DNA of 64,000 bases. It comes from Lumbricus terrestris. Taxonomy: Eukaryota; Annelida; Clitellata; Crassiclitellata; Lumbricidae. This document shows positions 21,421-33,115 of the stretch, in pieces. The stretch covers positions 63,861,686 to 63,925,685 of the forward strand of contig OX457037.1 in NCBI GenBank assembly GCA_949752735.1. Direction: 5' to 3'. Within the stretch, counting starts at the first letter, position 1. Every line of letters begins with the position of its first letter. The position numbers were made by a program, and so were the translations under genes. The notes below the pieces were generated by a model. It worked only from the letters and a program-made list of their open reading frames with translations, was not told where the DNA came from and made no database searches.

Positions 21421-22620
21421 GTACCCCCCCCAGAAACAGTAACATGGGCTAAGTATTCAAAAATTTTGCTTTAGAACAATAAGCAGGAATTTATATTTTA
21501 CATATTAAATGAAACTATTGCACACAGCAATGCATAGTGTGATGAAAAGATATCTTCCCTGAAATCCCTCAAATAGGCCTATCGGTTCTGCTAAGCAATC
21601 TAAAGAATTGGCACTCTGTATTAAGCTCAAATCACAAAAATCACAACAATGTTACATATACATATTTTCTGATATCTAGACAAAAGTCTTAATCAGTAAA
21701 CAACAAAGACAAAAGCACACAAGAAATAAGTCTAATGTGACTTTTAATTTTCTGTGTTTTAAATGCATTTTTTTTATTTCTCGGCTTCCATTGTCATTCC
21801 ATTTTCAGGTACCTGCCATAGCAGAAGGTATTCCCCTCTTTGCTCCATCTTATGCACGTTTTCCTCTGTAGACTTGCTTTGCACGTACTTGCCTTCATGC
21901 AGCATTGTTAGCTCCTTCTTTCACGCTTGCCAGCAGCAGTAGGCATAAGAACCTGGCGATGGCTTTTCGGAACATGAAAGCGTCAAGCCTTTACATGAAG
22001 CCACTTTATTGCTAAACGCTGCTTTACTTGCCTGAATTTCTACACAGGTGAGGATATGCTGAGTATCAGTGGTATCACTTTCTGAATTTCTGCGCAGATG
22101 AACAATCATTGATCATAGGCTGGAAATCACTAGGCCTATTATTTCGTTTTACAATGGACATTGTCTATCGTTTCATATTCATTAATTCAATCAAAAATAG
22201 GCCTACTACTATTTTAATACGATGCTTTATAGCGCGTGATTAAATTTAGTTTAGTTCTTGACACGCAGTCGGCACATCAATATTTAATAATTATTATTGA
22301 CGCAGCATCTTCAGTCGTCGAATGTCCTCTTGCCTTGTCTGACGACATCTCCAAGAACCCGATGGTATCCGGTCAATTCACCCGTGGTCTTCCCTTTAAC
22401 TTTACCTTTAAGAGACCCAGAACATCAAGCGGTTGACTTCCATCTTTGTCCATTCGAAGCATGCGTCCCACCCAATTTTAATCTTCTGCTTAAAAGAATT
22501 TTCCCGTCTAATCCCCCCATTTTCCATCCCTTTATCCTCATCATCATCATTCGTCGCCTACTCCACCAATTGGAGCGTTGCACAATGAGTTGATGAAATT
22601 TCTCCAACGTTGTTCTTTAT
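21421..22620. other. Intergenic, no gene recognised
   Basis: Mixed A/T-rich sequence. The stretch 22320-22620 is more GC-balanced and has a transposon-like feel (CCACCCAATTTTAATCTTCT), but I cannot name it. Confidence 0.25.
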
Positions 22621-22627
22621 CCCGGAA

Positions 22628-22697
22628 GTATATATATATAATTATATATATATATATATATATATGTAGCCTATAATATGATATATATATATATATG
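22628..22697. repeat. (TA)n microsatellite
   Basis: Runs of TATATATA are broken by GTAGCCTATAATATG, about 70 bp in total. Confidence 0.95.
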
Positions 22698-22746
22698 TGT
22701 TGTTAAACCTAATTATCAGATCTCCTTGCGCGCGTTATAAATTTAT

Positions 22747-22748
<2 letters not shown>

Positions 22749-22814
<66 letters not shown>

Positions 22815-22815
22815 C

Positions 22816-22871
<56 letters not shown>
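22749..22871. repeat. (AAT)n microsatellite
   Basis: About 40 units of AAT/TAA with a single AATC interruption near 22813. Confidence 0.97.
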
Positions 22872-23189
22872 CTCAGGTGGCCTACACGTACATGTAACAG
22901 CATTTTATCTTCGTTAATTATCAATCAGAAGGAGAAACCGCCACCGGTTACAACGCAGACATAATACAACATTTTTGGGGATCAAGCAACTTCCGATTGC
23001 CATATAAAAATGTATAGCCTATGCTCTATCCGCTCTATCCTACTAAAGCAGTGGCTTTTAAATAGTGGTCAGCGGCTAAACGCAACGCTTTCTTTTGACT
23101 CCATTTTAACACACCGAGGTCGCGAAATTAAATCCTGCCGATTTTCCTAGTTTTGACGAACTCTATTCTTGAGCTGACTCTGCTCTTTT

Positions 23190-23440
23190 CCGCTCTATCC
23201 TCTTAAGTCCTTGTCACATTCTTCACGATATCCTCCCTCCCGATAAGGTCACTCCATACAACACTCGACCAAAGTCACATAATCTGACCCTAGAGTTGAT
23301 TCTTTTGCCAGAAGAAGTTTTATTATGCGAATGTTGTATCACTTTGCATAAATGTTTTCTATTATTTATTTCCTCTGTAAACTACTGTGCGTTTTCTGGT
23401 TGTCTATTAAAGAATATTCTTACTTACTTCTTACTTATTT
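23190..23440 (+). mobile_element. LINE 3' end with (CTTA)n tail (copy 1)
   Basis: It shares with the reverse complement of 48141-48373 the run AAGTCACATAATCTGACC, AGAGTTGATTCTTTTGCCAG, AAACTTTATTATGCGAATGT-like sequence and ATTAAAGAATATTCTTACTT, then a tetranucleotide tail. Two copies ending in the same short repeat are the mark of a non-LTR retrotransposon 3' end. Confidence 0.65.
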
Positions 23441-24810
23441 TACAGCTACTTTAATTAACTAATAAAATTTGAAGCTTTAGTTTAATCAAAGCAAATTTAC
23501 TTTTATTTTACTGCAATGATTAATGTGACTAGGCTCTGCTGTTCATGGTATTTCACTGATACCGTTACAATAAAGATACCGTTATAATAAAGATACCAAC
23601 ACACACGTTTAACCGTTGCATTATTAAAGTTAGGACTTGACAATAGTTGATTCTAGCGCACAATACGAGCGAAACAGCGCCCATCCACTGCGATTAAAAA
23701 ATAGGACAGTTGTACCGTATATTGATTGGCACGACTGTCTCTACAGTCAACGGAACGAAGTTGTGTCTGTATGGGTGTGCGATTGTGCGTGTATGCGTCA
23801 TGAAAGCCCTGCATATAAAGGCAAAAGAGGCACACTCCCCCCGTGGAACTTGGGCTAATTTTTAAAACTACACTACTATTTGTTTTCAACGAATTTATAC
23901 GCATTAAAACGCTAATGATACTCAGTGTCCACAAAGCGGGGGGAAATTTACAGTTGGATACCACTGAAAACAATGAAATAAAAAATATAAAAATATGAAC
24001 AAGCAAGAAAAAACCTGCGCTTCATTTCCTAGTTCACTTTGCGTTGTTCTTCGCGTAACCTGTAAATTGTAGACCTGTAACTCATTGTTTAAATCCTTTG
24101 AAACTGATGCTCTCTGAACGTCCTTGTGATAGATTTGACAGATGGATAGAACAATTGATTGATTGATCGACTGAGTCGGACTGACTGTAGAATCTTTGTA
24201 GATGGATAGACAGGTTGATAGATTTGTAGTGGGGGAAGACAGAACGAAACAGTTAGAATGGGAGAGTGACACTTGGAGATAAGAAGGTTGGAGACTAGAA
24301 GTGATAAAAATATAATAATAAATTACAGGCCACCAATATCTAGTCAGTGTCGATCATCACGAAACGAGAATATCAACCGAATTTTTGCCTTCTACCAAGC
24401 ACTTCAGCGCCATTCACAATGATAATATTCTCGTATCGATATCTCCACCGACATAATAGACTATTCTCATATGCATCACAAACAAACATCATGACTTTAA
24501 ACAGTAGAAACCACGCAAACGCGAAATAATAATGAAATCTTATTTAATTTGCACTGTTTCAATTTAAAACTCTGAGTGAAATATCAAACATTCTGAAATT
24601 TGTCCTAATATTGTTCAGAACACCGGATCTAGTATATTCTGACAGAATGTTTTAAAAAAGGCATAAATATTATAGAGTTTTGAAAGTGCATGAAAACATA
24701 AGACGAAATCATTGTAAAGTGGTGTAGGCCTAAGTGTGCAAATATCCTCAATGTGCATCTTAAAAGAAACAAATAATTCAGCACAGTTCTTTTCAAGTTT
24801 CAACCATATC
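23441..24810. other. Intergenic, no gene recognised
   Basis: A/T-rich sequence with a duplicated AATAAAGATACC near 23570-23595 and (TTGA)/(TAGA)-rich stretches near 24150-24230. There is no convincing exon. Confidence 0.25.
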
Positions 24811-24812
24811 TA

Positions 24813-25877
24813 GGGTGGGTGATGGGTAAGTGGGACAGGTCACTAAAGTGGGACAGCTAAGCTAGTGGGGCTTACATGCTTATTATGTCCAATACATCTA
24901 AAATCTAAAAATGCATAGTCTATGACAATATACCCGACGTCATTAATATGTGCGTTCACACGTTTTATTGGAAGTTTTTAATGGCCTTTGGTTGTGCGCG
25001 TAACATTCGATTTTAGAAAATTAGTGAATTTTCGGTATTCATAATTTTGATAACATTAACTTGCTAAGGCCCTTGTCGACACTAACGATAAATAATTCGA
25101 TTGAATGCAATTTATGTTGAAATATACTGACGAAATGAACTACCAGCAACGGTTTTTATCACCAAATGTCAACATGCATTTACAAATCCTGCTGGTGTAT
25201 AGGTGTCCCACTTTAGCGACAGCTGTGTTGTCAAAGTGGGACAGCGATCTGCTGCTAAAGTGGGACAGCCTATTACAGCTGAACTAATCATACGTGTTGA
25301 TAGGCCTGTTGAATATAAGCCTATATAAAGCCTGGATTATGATTACGTTGATTGTTTTAGATGAGAAGAGTGCTTGATAAAATGTCAACATGCATTTGCA
25401 AAGCCTGCTGGTGTATAGGTGTCCCACTTTGCCGATACTGTGTCGTCAAAGTGGGACAGCGATCTGCTGATAAATGGAATTTTAGATGATGATGATTTTT
25501 TTTGTGTGCTCTCTGTGCGCAACAACTTACCTTCTAGCCTTAAGTTATCATTGACTATCTTTTTGTATGTTAACTAGGCCTATAGGTCGTTACGTTTTGA
25601 TGCTCATAGAGCCTATGTATGTATGTATGTTGGACCACTTTAGTAGCAATAGTGGACCACTTTACCGTTTTCCGAAGAAAATAAAAATTGTCGTGCCTTC
25701 CTAAGCAAAATCAAGTTATGGACCACTTTAATATCTATTTTGTCCCACTTTAGTAGCTCCTGGAATCAGACACAGTCTAAACTGTCTGTGTATGCATTTA
25801 GTTTGGTCTGTTTTAATATATCGACTCCTCGACTGCACGTCATTCCCTTAAGTGTCCCACTTACCCATCACTCACCC
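24813..25877. mobile_element. Pogo-like non-autonomous element with AAGTGGGACA repeats
   Basis: The ends GGGTGGGTGATGGGTAAGTG and, inverted, GGGTGAGTGATGGGTAAGTG are flanked by TA (24811-24812, 25878-25879). Inside, AAAGTGGGACAG or its inverse occurs many times. A block of roughly 100 bp (ATGTCAACATGCATTT to GACAGCGATCTGCTG) is duplicated at about 25165 and 25380. No transposase was seen. The TA duplication and G-rich ends suggest the pogo group. Confidence 0.78.
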
Positions 25878-25972
25878 TATAAGTAACAAGATACGACCGG
25901 TGTACTATAATAACATTGAAACTATATAAAACAAATCGTCCTCATCGTCAACGTCTTCTCCATTGCTTTCTA

Positions 25973-26826
25973 TCAAATTTCCGCCAAACGGAAGACAGTC
26001 AGAACAGGATTCCGAAAATTCTGACCAGCTAGACATACAAGGGTCACGATCTCGCTCCTTTCGCTGTTGTAGTGGAATCCTTGGAGTGACATTTCCTCAC
26101 CTGCGCCCAGCAGTTGACCATTAAAATCCATGAGATTATATTCTGAATCTAAAAGTTCCATTCTGGGGGCACGATCGAATAGCAAGATGCGTCCATGATT
26201 GTCTGCCTGGCTAATAGATTTCCAAACATGTAGTGTAGACGGATGTTGACGTATGATATTGCCCTCCATGTCGATCTCCGTTAAGTCTGTTTCATACCAA
26301 CCGGAAACAAGGATAAGATTTCCGTTTGACTTGGGAATTATGGTTTTGAAACAAGAAATATCTGGGGACAACCTTATATCATGCTGACTGGAACCATTCG
26401 CATCACGTATAACTAATGGGGCACCAATACTGTCTTCCTTTTTTGAAAACACAAATCCACCATTGCCAGTTACGTACATAGTAGGATTAGGCAGGTAAAT
26501 ACCACTACCGAACGGTGTTACAGTATAACGGTGTGCATCATTTTTGGCCATGCGGAAGACAGAAGATTGACAATAGATCACTTTGCATAGTACATAAACG
26601 CAGTTGGACACGCTGCAAGCTGCTATGCTGACCGGATGATACCCTGATAGCGAGATGACATCTTTCACCACCGCCATATTGTTGCGGTCATAGATCCGAA
26701 TAGAATGGCCTCGACCGTTTGATGTGTAGAGCAGAAATATTTCATCTTTCATTGTAGTTATACTGGTGACGGATAAGTGGAGAGGCGGAGACTGATACAA
26801 AATTTCCAGTCGAAACGTTCCCTGGG
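25973..26826 (-). CDS. NHL/TRIM-type beta-propeller terminal exon
   Basis: Acceptor GTTTTTAG| is followed by an open frame of 283 residues to a stop. Blade-like segments include LSVTSITTMKDEIFLLYTSN, HSIRIYDRNNMAVVKDV, YHPVSIAACSVSNCVYVLC, TMYVTGNGGFVFSKKED, IDMEGNIIRQHP and HGRILLFDR. The layout (sensor blade, NCVYVLC blade, G-FVF blade, GRILLFD blade) is that of the six-bladed NHL-like propeller in TRIM-NHL and related proteins. These propellers bind RNA or protein partners. The exon starts in phase 1 like the other propeller exons here. It is intact, unlike its relative at 50273-50900. Upstream exons are uncertain; the symmetric exon at 36546-36704 on the same strand is a candidate. Confidence 0.75.
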
Positions 26827-27320
26827 CTAAAAACAAATTAACACTTCACTAGGTAAAATTGACAAAATAATTACAAGTGTTATCTTGAAAGGCAAAACTG
26901 TCAAATTGTTCACGCATGCGTCGTTGCGTCTACATGAGAAAGACTGTTTAGATATCGACTTCATTATTATTACTGGTAGAATTTTTATTACATGTATATA
27001 TTTTATTGCCTTCAACATAATAATGTTACGGATAGAATTATTATTATTATTTTTGCCCCGCGGTATTTAGGATCCCCAGAGACTTCAATGCTAACTACTG
27101 TTTATAAACTAGTCCAGAATATTGTCAGGCCCCGTCTTCAGGGTATGTTTTTTTAATATTATTGCTATTATTATTATTATTTTTATTTATTTTTTGATCC
27201 CTCGGGATTTCAAAAATTATGCTTATTATTATTATTATTATTTTTTTTTTTTTTAAATTTAAATACCCCGAGGTATTTAGGATCCCTCAGGGACTTAAAT
27301 ATTAATTAATTATTATTATT

Positions 27321-28257
27321 AGGGCTGTTGATTTAATCGCGTTAACGCGTGCAATTAACGCGTTAAAAAAATTTTCGATTAAAAATTTTTACGCATTAAT
27401 CGCACGCGTTAATTATATCTGATTAAAATGGAGTCAGAGGCAGAAAAACTCGTTTTAAACGGAAGGCTCATACTTGAAACTAGTGATACGTTCTTTGGCA
27501 TATATTCCAAAAAAGAATTTCAGTATTATCGTAGCAATTCGTCGCTCAATCATCGCTTGCATGCGAACCAAAACATGCATTTAGCGCTAGCGATGAACTG
27601 CCTACATCGGCCGCATGGCATCGTCCGCAAAGTTGTTTCCTCACCCAGTCAGACTACATTGGTTGAACTCCAGGAGATGACCAATGGATTTCAGGTTTCA
27701 AATGATGAATGTTTACAGAAGGACAACTGAGACGAGGTTTGACAAGAACCGCAACCTCTTGTGAAAAATTGTGACAAAATAATGAGATTCAATAGTAGAC
27801 CTATATTGTTAATTAATAAGAGCATCCCTTGAACCGACCAATGTAAATAACTGGTCTGCCTATACAATAGACTGAATAAATAATTAATCTTGATAGTCAG
27901 AAAAAGGTTGTCTAATTTTCACATTTCATTTTAATTAAAGGGGGCTAAAATTCAAAAATCAACGGATTTTGAGCAGTTGACTGATTTGAACAGTGTTTAA
28001 ATTCTGTCTGTCATACAAAACTGTTCAATAAATAAATGCAGAAATTCAATAGGCCTAAGCCAAAGGTAATTGAATATGTTTGCAATAGAAAGAATGCATT
28101 CAGTCATTAAAATATTATGCTTCAGGGGTCCTTAGAAAAAAGTAAGATTAATATATTTGAAGGAAATGTATTGCGATTAATTTGCCGTTAATTGCGATTA
28201 AAAAAATTAATCGCGCGATTAATTTCGATTAAAATTTTTAATCGAACAACAGCCCTA
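27321..28257. mobile_element. hAT-like element, AGGGCTGTTG termini
   Basis: AGGGCTGTTGATTTAATCGC and, inverted, AGGGCTGTTGTTCGATTAAA bound a 937-bp element. The subterminal regions are rich in GATTAATCGCG and GTTAACGCG palindromes. A BED-finger-like ORF lies inside. I could not define a clean 8-bp duplication in the (ATT)-rich flank. Confidence 0.7.
27428..27730 (+). pseudogene. Truncated hAT transposase N-terminus (BED-finger-like)
   Basis: It reads KKEFQYYRSNSSLNHRLHAN, close to the Y-RSTSSLKYHL-AKH pattern of the BED zinc finger in hAT transposases. The ORF runs 100 residues and stops. No RNase-H-like catalytic core or hATC dimer region is present. Upstream cysteines of the finger are absent or changed. 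Confidence 0.5.
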
Positions 28258-28289
28258 ATTAAAAGAGAATAACAAACTCAAACGATTCC

Positions 28290-28480
28290 AAAACTGAACC
28301 GCATTAACGCATAATAATGCTTAGACGAATAGGCTACAAGAATATTAATAAGGAAGCTAGAAATATTAATAATGACGTCATGCAGCAACGACCTATATTG
28401 TGACGTCACACTAAGTGCGCCATGATTGTGATGTCTAGTGCCTCGTATTTCGAAATGAAATACGTTTAGACCTACAAACT
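28290..28480. repeat. Dispersed repeat with TGACGTCA sites (copy 1)
   Basis: It shares TAATAATGACGTC, GCAGCAAC, TATATTGTGACGTCACACTA and ATTTCGAAA with 47960-48140. Each copy has one or two CRE-like TGACGTCA palindromes. Its nature is unknown. Confidence 0.6.
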
Positions 28481-28794
28481 AAACTCCGCCACTGGTTGCA
28501 CTCCGCCAGTGCCAGTCCCAAGCCTGTATAAAGGAGGAGGGCGTCGCTAATGGTCTTCGTTACCACACAGTGACGTTAAACTGCAACTACTACTAGGTCT
28601 ACTACCTACAAACCAAAATAAAACTAAATAGAAAAACAAAGACCAAAGACTGCAGTTTTTGAGATTGGAAATTGCTCTAATTAAACATGCTGTGCATGCA
28701 GTGTAATAATGTGTAATAGTATTGGAGAAAACTTATGACTAAACCTACGTATTGCATTGTATTATATAGGCCTATGACATTGTGACAACTTATA

Positions 28795-28990
28795 AAGCGC
28801 TTCTAACTGCAAAAGCTTTTCAGAAGCGCTTCCAGTGCGTGCAACCCCGAGGGAAAAGGCAGATTTTGAGACGAGAGAAAGATGACGAAAGACTACCAGA
28901 GAGGATGATAGAGCGAAATGATGGGGGAAAGTCCATTCCATAGCGAGGGCCAATGCAGGCAAATGATCTGGATTGAGCCATAGCGGTCCT
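28795..28990 (+). repeat. AAAGCGCTT-type dispersed repeat (copy 1)
   Basis: AAAGCGCTTC, CAGAAGCGCTTCCAGTGCGT and GGGGGAAAGTCCATTCCATA are shared with 40810-40965, and partly with 33020-33115 (CAGAGGCGCTCCCAGTGCGT). The AAAGCGCTT motif is common at CR1/L2 3' ends and in SINEs that copy them. No coding sequence was seen. Confidence 0.6.
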
Positions 28991-29145
28991 GACGCGGGGA
29001 AGTCTGATACCAATAATGATTGAATAGATTTGTAAAAATAAACACGTTGGACATTTGACTCATTTGGCTTAAAATGCTATCGTTTTTACAGGTTTTGAAA
29101 CATCGAATCTGCTGAAAGGAAAGACATTGAAGATGTGTTACAAAA

Positions 29146-29224
29146 ATGAAGATGATCTTTCTGTCGTTGTACGTCTGCATTCTCTGCCGAGGTTTATCTC
29201 TAAAATCGGGAGATTTGCAGAAAC
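29146..29224 (+). CDS. Signal-peptide first exon (26 codons, phase 1)
   Basis: The start MKMIFLSLYVCILCRGLSLK continues SGDLQKR and meets a donor at AAAC|GTAAAG. It has a basic start, a hydrophobic core and a likely cleavage site after about residue 18-20. It matches the exon at 42903-42999 in sequence, phase and 5' flank (TCGAATCTGCTGA versus TCGGATCTGCTGT). I infer a small family of secreted or membrane proteins. The mature protein's exons were not identified. Confidence 0.5.
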
Positions 29225-29403
29225 GTAAAGACTATTAACAATACGACATTCTATAACGACATTTAGGATTTACTTTCGTTCCCTCTTCATATTTGTCCCC
29301 TTTTGCCTTCTTCGTCTTCTTCATTATTTTCCATCTTCGGGTTTCCAATCTTTCTTCTCGCATTCGTTTGTATGCCAACGGTAACACATACCTTTTTCCA
29401 GTG

Positions 29404-29416
29404 AAAACACACACAC

Positions 29417-29451
<35 letters not shown>

Positions 29452-29575
29452 GACACGTCTACACACACCTGCACATTCACTCACATGCACACGGACACGC
29501 GCACGCACAACCACGCACGCCCACACATGCACGCACACACGCATACACGCACACACGAACACACGCACGTACACA
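29404..29575 (+). repeat. (CA)n-rich microsatellite
   Basis: Imperfect ACACACAC with CG and TG changes over about 170 bp. The ORFs through it on both strands are artefacts of the repeat. Confidence 0.95.
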
Positions 29576-30644
29576 CCATGTTAGCGTCTATAACTAGCCT
29601 AAATGTGAATATTTTCCAAAGAGATACAGTGATACACTCTGGATGTGAAAACGAACTGACTGATTTTGACAGTGAATAAGATATCTGAACTATATAGCCT
29701 ATATTATATATAATGTTCTTGATTGAAACAATCCGGTTGACAGACCGCAACCAGTTACAGTGTACATGATTTATGCAATTGAAGCAAATCCACAAGAATG
29801 CAAATGACAGAAGACATCAATACCTGCAGCCTGCAATACAAGGCGCTAATGGCAGTTTACAAAACCACGCTCGCCATTATACAGGGTTCGATCTCGGAAC
29901 CTCTCGCTCTCTATACCAGTGTGTTATCCAAAGCGCTATATTGGGGCCCCCAACTGGTGCCATTTTATTCATAAAATCAATGCTAGGCTACTTTTGTTTA
30001 AGTAGGCGTCGCGCTACAAATTGAAAACTGACGAGTTCTGGGAGGTACGCAAATGACAGATGTCTTCCCTATACACTAACGTGAATTACCCATTCGTCCT
30101 ATAACTGCATCGAAGAAACCACGATGCTTAGCCAAGTATGCTGTTGCTGACTTCAAGTCCTCATTCAAGTCTTGCTACTGCAGCTTTTCGCCTTCATCTC
30201 CTCAGATTCGTTGTGTTCTTATCACTGAAAATCTCAAATGGAATAAACATGTGGACATGGTCACCAACAATATGTTGTTCCTGTTGCCCATACCACCTGT
30301 CGCGTTAATAGCTTCCGAATCCTAAGTCCTCGTTTATGGAACTCACTGTCAGATGATGTGAAGAGGGAAAATAGTGTATGTATCTTCAAGAAAAATGTTA
30401 AAAGGACTTTGTTTTCAAACTATTGCTTATGTTGATTAACTTTGGTCTTTAAACCTACATTTATCTCGCAGCAACTAGGCACTCTGTATGTCAGTATGTT
30501 AGTATCCTGACTGTTTATTATGATGTTTCCGAGTCTATAATCCTTTGTAGTTTGTGATGTTTGTCACTGCTGCAATAATATGCTGTTATTATTTATTACT
30601 ATTATTATTATTTTTATTATTACTGTTATTATTGCACTGTATGT

Positions 30645-30651
30645 TTATCCC

Positions 30652-30727
<76 letters not shown>

Positions 30728-30748
30728 ATTATTATTATTATTATTAGA
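30645..30748. repeat. (ATT)n microsatellite
   Basis: About 33 units of ATT with one TAATT interruption near 30725. Confidence 0.97.
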
Positions 30749-30961
30749 CTATTATTGCACTGTATGTTTATCCCTATTACTTTCAGTTATGTTCTAATTA
30801 ATTAATTAAGTATTAATTAAGTATTGACATTAACTTGCACTAAAAATAGTCTTGGAGCTAGGGGTCAGGGTTGTAAGCCTATGAACTGTTAGCTTTTCCT
30901 GATTCCTATTGCACTCTGTTTATTGAGTCACGTTTATACTGTTTGTCTTTTGTGTGTGCAA

Positions 30962-31040
30962 TATTCATTCATTCATTCATTCATTCATTCATTCATTCAT
31001 TCATTCATTCATTCATTCATTCATTCATTCATTCATTCAT
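30962..31040. repeat. (ATTC)n microsatellite
   Basis: About 19 nearly perfect ATTC units. Confidence 0.97.
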
Positions 31041-31704
31041 AACCATGATTCAACAAGATTTCAAAGCCTGCCATAGGCTGTCATGGATGCACTTAATGAA
31101 CTTAATTAACGTTGGTAGAAATATTATTTACCGGACGCCGCCAAGTCCGGTAAAGTCTGAAATTTCTACACGGACGGATTGTGTAAATACCGGACTCTTC
31201 GGTTCATCCCCTGACACCTCGGATATGTGACGTGAAGGAGGGGGATCAATTTTGTGCCACACTATTATTGCGTGACATCATTTATGGACGTTCCCCCCAG
31301 AAGAAAAAAACAACGAAGCATTTAATGCCAGGTAACTGTAATTTTGCTACACATTTCGAAAAGTTTTAACGAATGTCAAACTTGTTTCCATTGCTTTCTA
31401 ATTATTAGCAGATAGCAGGCGACTCAATCTTGACAGAATGGCGAAGTCGTCCTGACTGATCGTATCGCATACTTGAAACGGACTTTAAACGGAGGTTTCT
31501 AGTCTGTTACACGCAAGTAAGAACGTTCCTCCGTTCGAACTGGTTAAATACTTCTTTGCACTCGCAATCGGCAGAACACGGCGTGTCTTCGCAGCGAGTG
31601 CCATCCGGCGCCGAACAAGTTGACCTGAAACAAACTTGTGCTATAAAACTGAATGGATCTCCGATAATTAATGAGACCAATTGTTGCTCGGCACGGGCCT
31701 AATC
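31041..31704. other. Intergenic, no gene recognised
   Basis: Near 31120-31205 the sequence repeats ACCGGAC/GTCCGGT motifs (TTTACCGGACGCC, GTCCGGTAAA, TACCGGACTC), which can fold on themselves. No coding exon was identified. Confidence 0.3.
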
Positions 31705-31712
31705 ATATACAA

Positions 31713-32515
31713 CAGGGGTTCTCAAACTGTGGTACGCGTACCCCTGGGGGTACGCCAGGCACCGGTAGGGGTACGCGAAAATTTCCAGAAATAGAAATTT
31801 TCTTTGAGTTTATGGACTTGGTGTCCATGTTTCTTTGATTAGTTATGATTTTTAACGTTGCAACATATAACAGCATACAGCAGCCCATTTATTTCTTTAA
31901 CAACATATGAATTGACTCACATACTATATAGGCCTAGTAGCCTATATGCAACATATTTATTTTAGGCCAATTGCTATAATTTTGAAACAAAATGATGTGC
32001 ATGTGTAAAAGGTTGAAAGCGCCAAAGCCACACATTCTCAGCGTATATATAGCTCAAAATAGGAGAGCTGATTGGCCTAAGGGTTGATTTCTCGTCGAGT
32101 CTTAAAATTTGTGATTCCTTTCAGCACGTCACATCTGAGTGAAACCAGTTTTTAACTATTCTTGCTATCAAAAACAAATAGGCCCTATGGCCTAAATTTA
32201 CGCTTGAAATTGACGAATATTAAGCCAGCTATTTTTAAAAAAATCTGTGCTAGTAAAAACAAGCATACAGCACTGCACGTCTATAACACTATTGGGAAGC
32301 TGATTCTTACAAGGGTTACAGACCCTTTTTCCTTTTTTGGTGATATGATTGCATGATTAAAACTACACAGAGCCTATATTTTAAATTTTGTTCCACAGCC
32401 TATGTACGACTCGAATACACGATGTCGCCAATAATTAAAAGCACTTTAGTTGTCAATGCAACGGAATATTGACCGGATTTGCTGGTACAATAAAAATAAA
32501 GTTTGAGAACCCCTG
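31713..32515. mobile_element. Non-autonomous hAT element, CAGGGGTTCTCAAACT family
   Basis: The 803-bp element has perfect 16-bp ends CAGGGGTTCTCAAACT and AGTTTGAGAACCCCTG and an 8-bp duplication ATATACAA (31705-31712, 32516-32523). The left part has GGTACGCGTACCCCTGGGG. The termini are of the Charlie/SPIN type found widely in animals. No transposase was seen. Confidence 0.95.
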
Positions 32516-32603
32516 ATATACAATATAGGCCTATGACTAAAGCAGTGCCCGTTAAAACTTACTAAAACACTTGATTTTAATATGGGCCTTAGAAGGTCGT
32601 GTG

Positions 32604-32747
32604 CATAGGCGCAATCACGTCCTAAAAGTTGGGGGGACCAAATGAATCACGTCCTAAAAGTTGGGGAACCATAATGATAAAGTCAATGGGACCACTCAAA
32701 AGTTGGGGGACGCGTCCCGTGGGTCCCATAGGGTGGTTGCGCCTATG
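32604..32747. mobile_element. hAT-type MITE CATAGGCGCAA (copy 2, inverted)
   Basis: It is about 144 bp and, reversed, nearly identical to 14354-14501. The flanks GTCGTGTG and GTCCATGT match at 5 of 8 bases. Confidence 0.9.
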
Positions 32748-33019
32748 GTCCATGTCTTTCTTCAAAGCAGAGTTTCTGTCCCTGCGCCCACAACCGTGGA
32801 GAAGAGGCAGAAGGGGAAATACTCCGGGTCCGGCTACTTTTAGAGGCCCAGGTAGAACAATTTTAGGCATATATTTATGCAAAATTTATTATATGTACCT
32901 TTTAAAGTATAATAATCCTGACATTTGACTACTATTAGTTCAAACTTCAAATAAACAGCTGAGTAAATTCATAATTGTATTATTGTTTTGTATTGTATCG
33001 CATTTGATCACCTAAAAGT

Positions 33020-33115
33020 GCCCCATTAGAGTGAGCTGTTCAGAGGCGCTCCCAGTGCGTAATGACCCACGAGAAGAAGCAGGTTTTGAGAAGATAGAAG
33101 GAAGAAGAGGCACTT
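33020..33115 (+). repeat. AAAGCGCTT-type dispersed repeat (copy 2, short)
   Basis: It shares CAGAGGCGCTCCCAGTGCGT, CACGAGAAGAAGCAGGTTTT and GAGAAGA with copies 1 and 3. It is truncated at both sides. Confidence 0.55.

Larger units (their letters stand above)
30200..31040 (+). mobile_element. LINE 3' end (Jockey/CR1-like) with (ATT)n and (ATTC)n
   Basis: Around 30300-30430 the + strand reads SPRLWNSLSDDVKRENSVCI then FKKNVKRTLFSNY and stops. This is the R-WN-LP--I----S---FK--LK--L motif that ends CR1/Jockey-group RT proteins. The 3' region after the stop includes the (ATT)n array, two copies of TTATTGCACTGTATGTTTAT, and finally (ATTC)n, plausibly the LINE tail. Confidence 0.65.

Noticed and set aside
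29287..29679. ORFs with cysteine/valine or threonine/histidine repeats that could look like a Cys-rich peptide
   Set aside because: They are (CA)n microsatellite translations on either strand.
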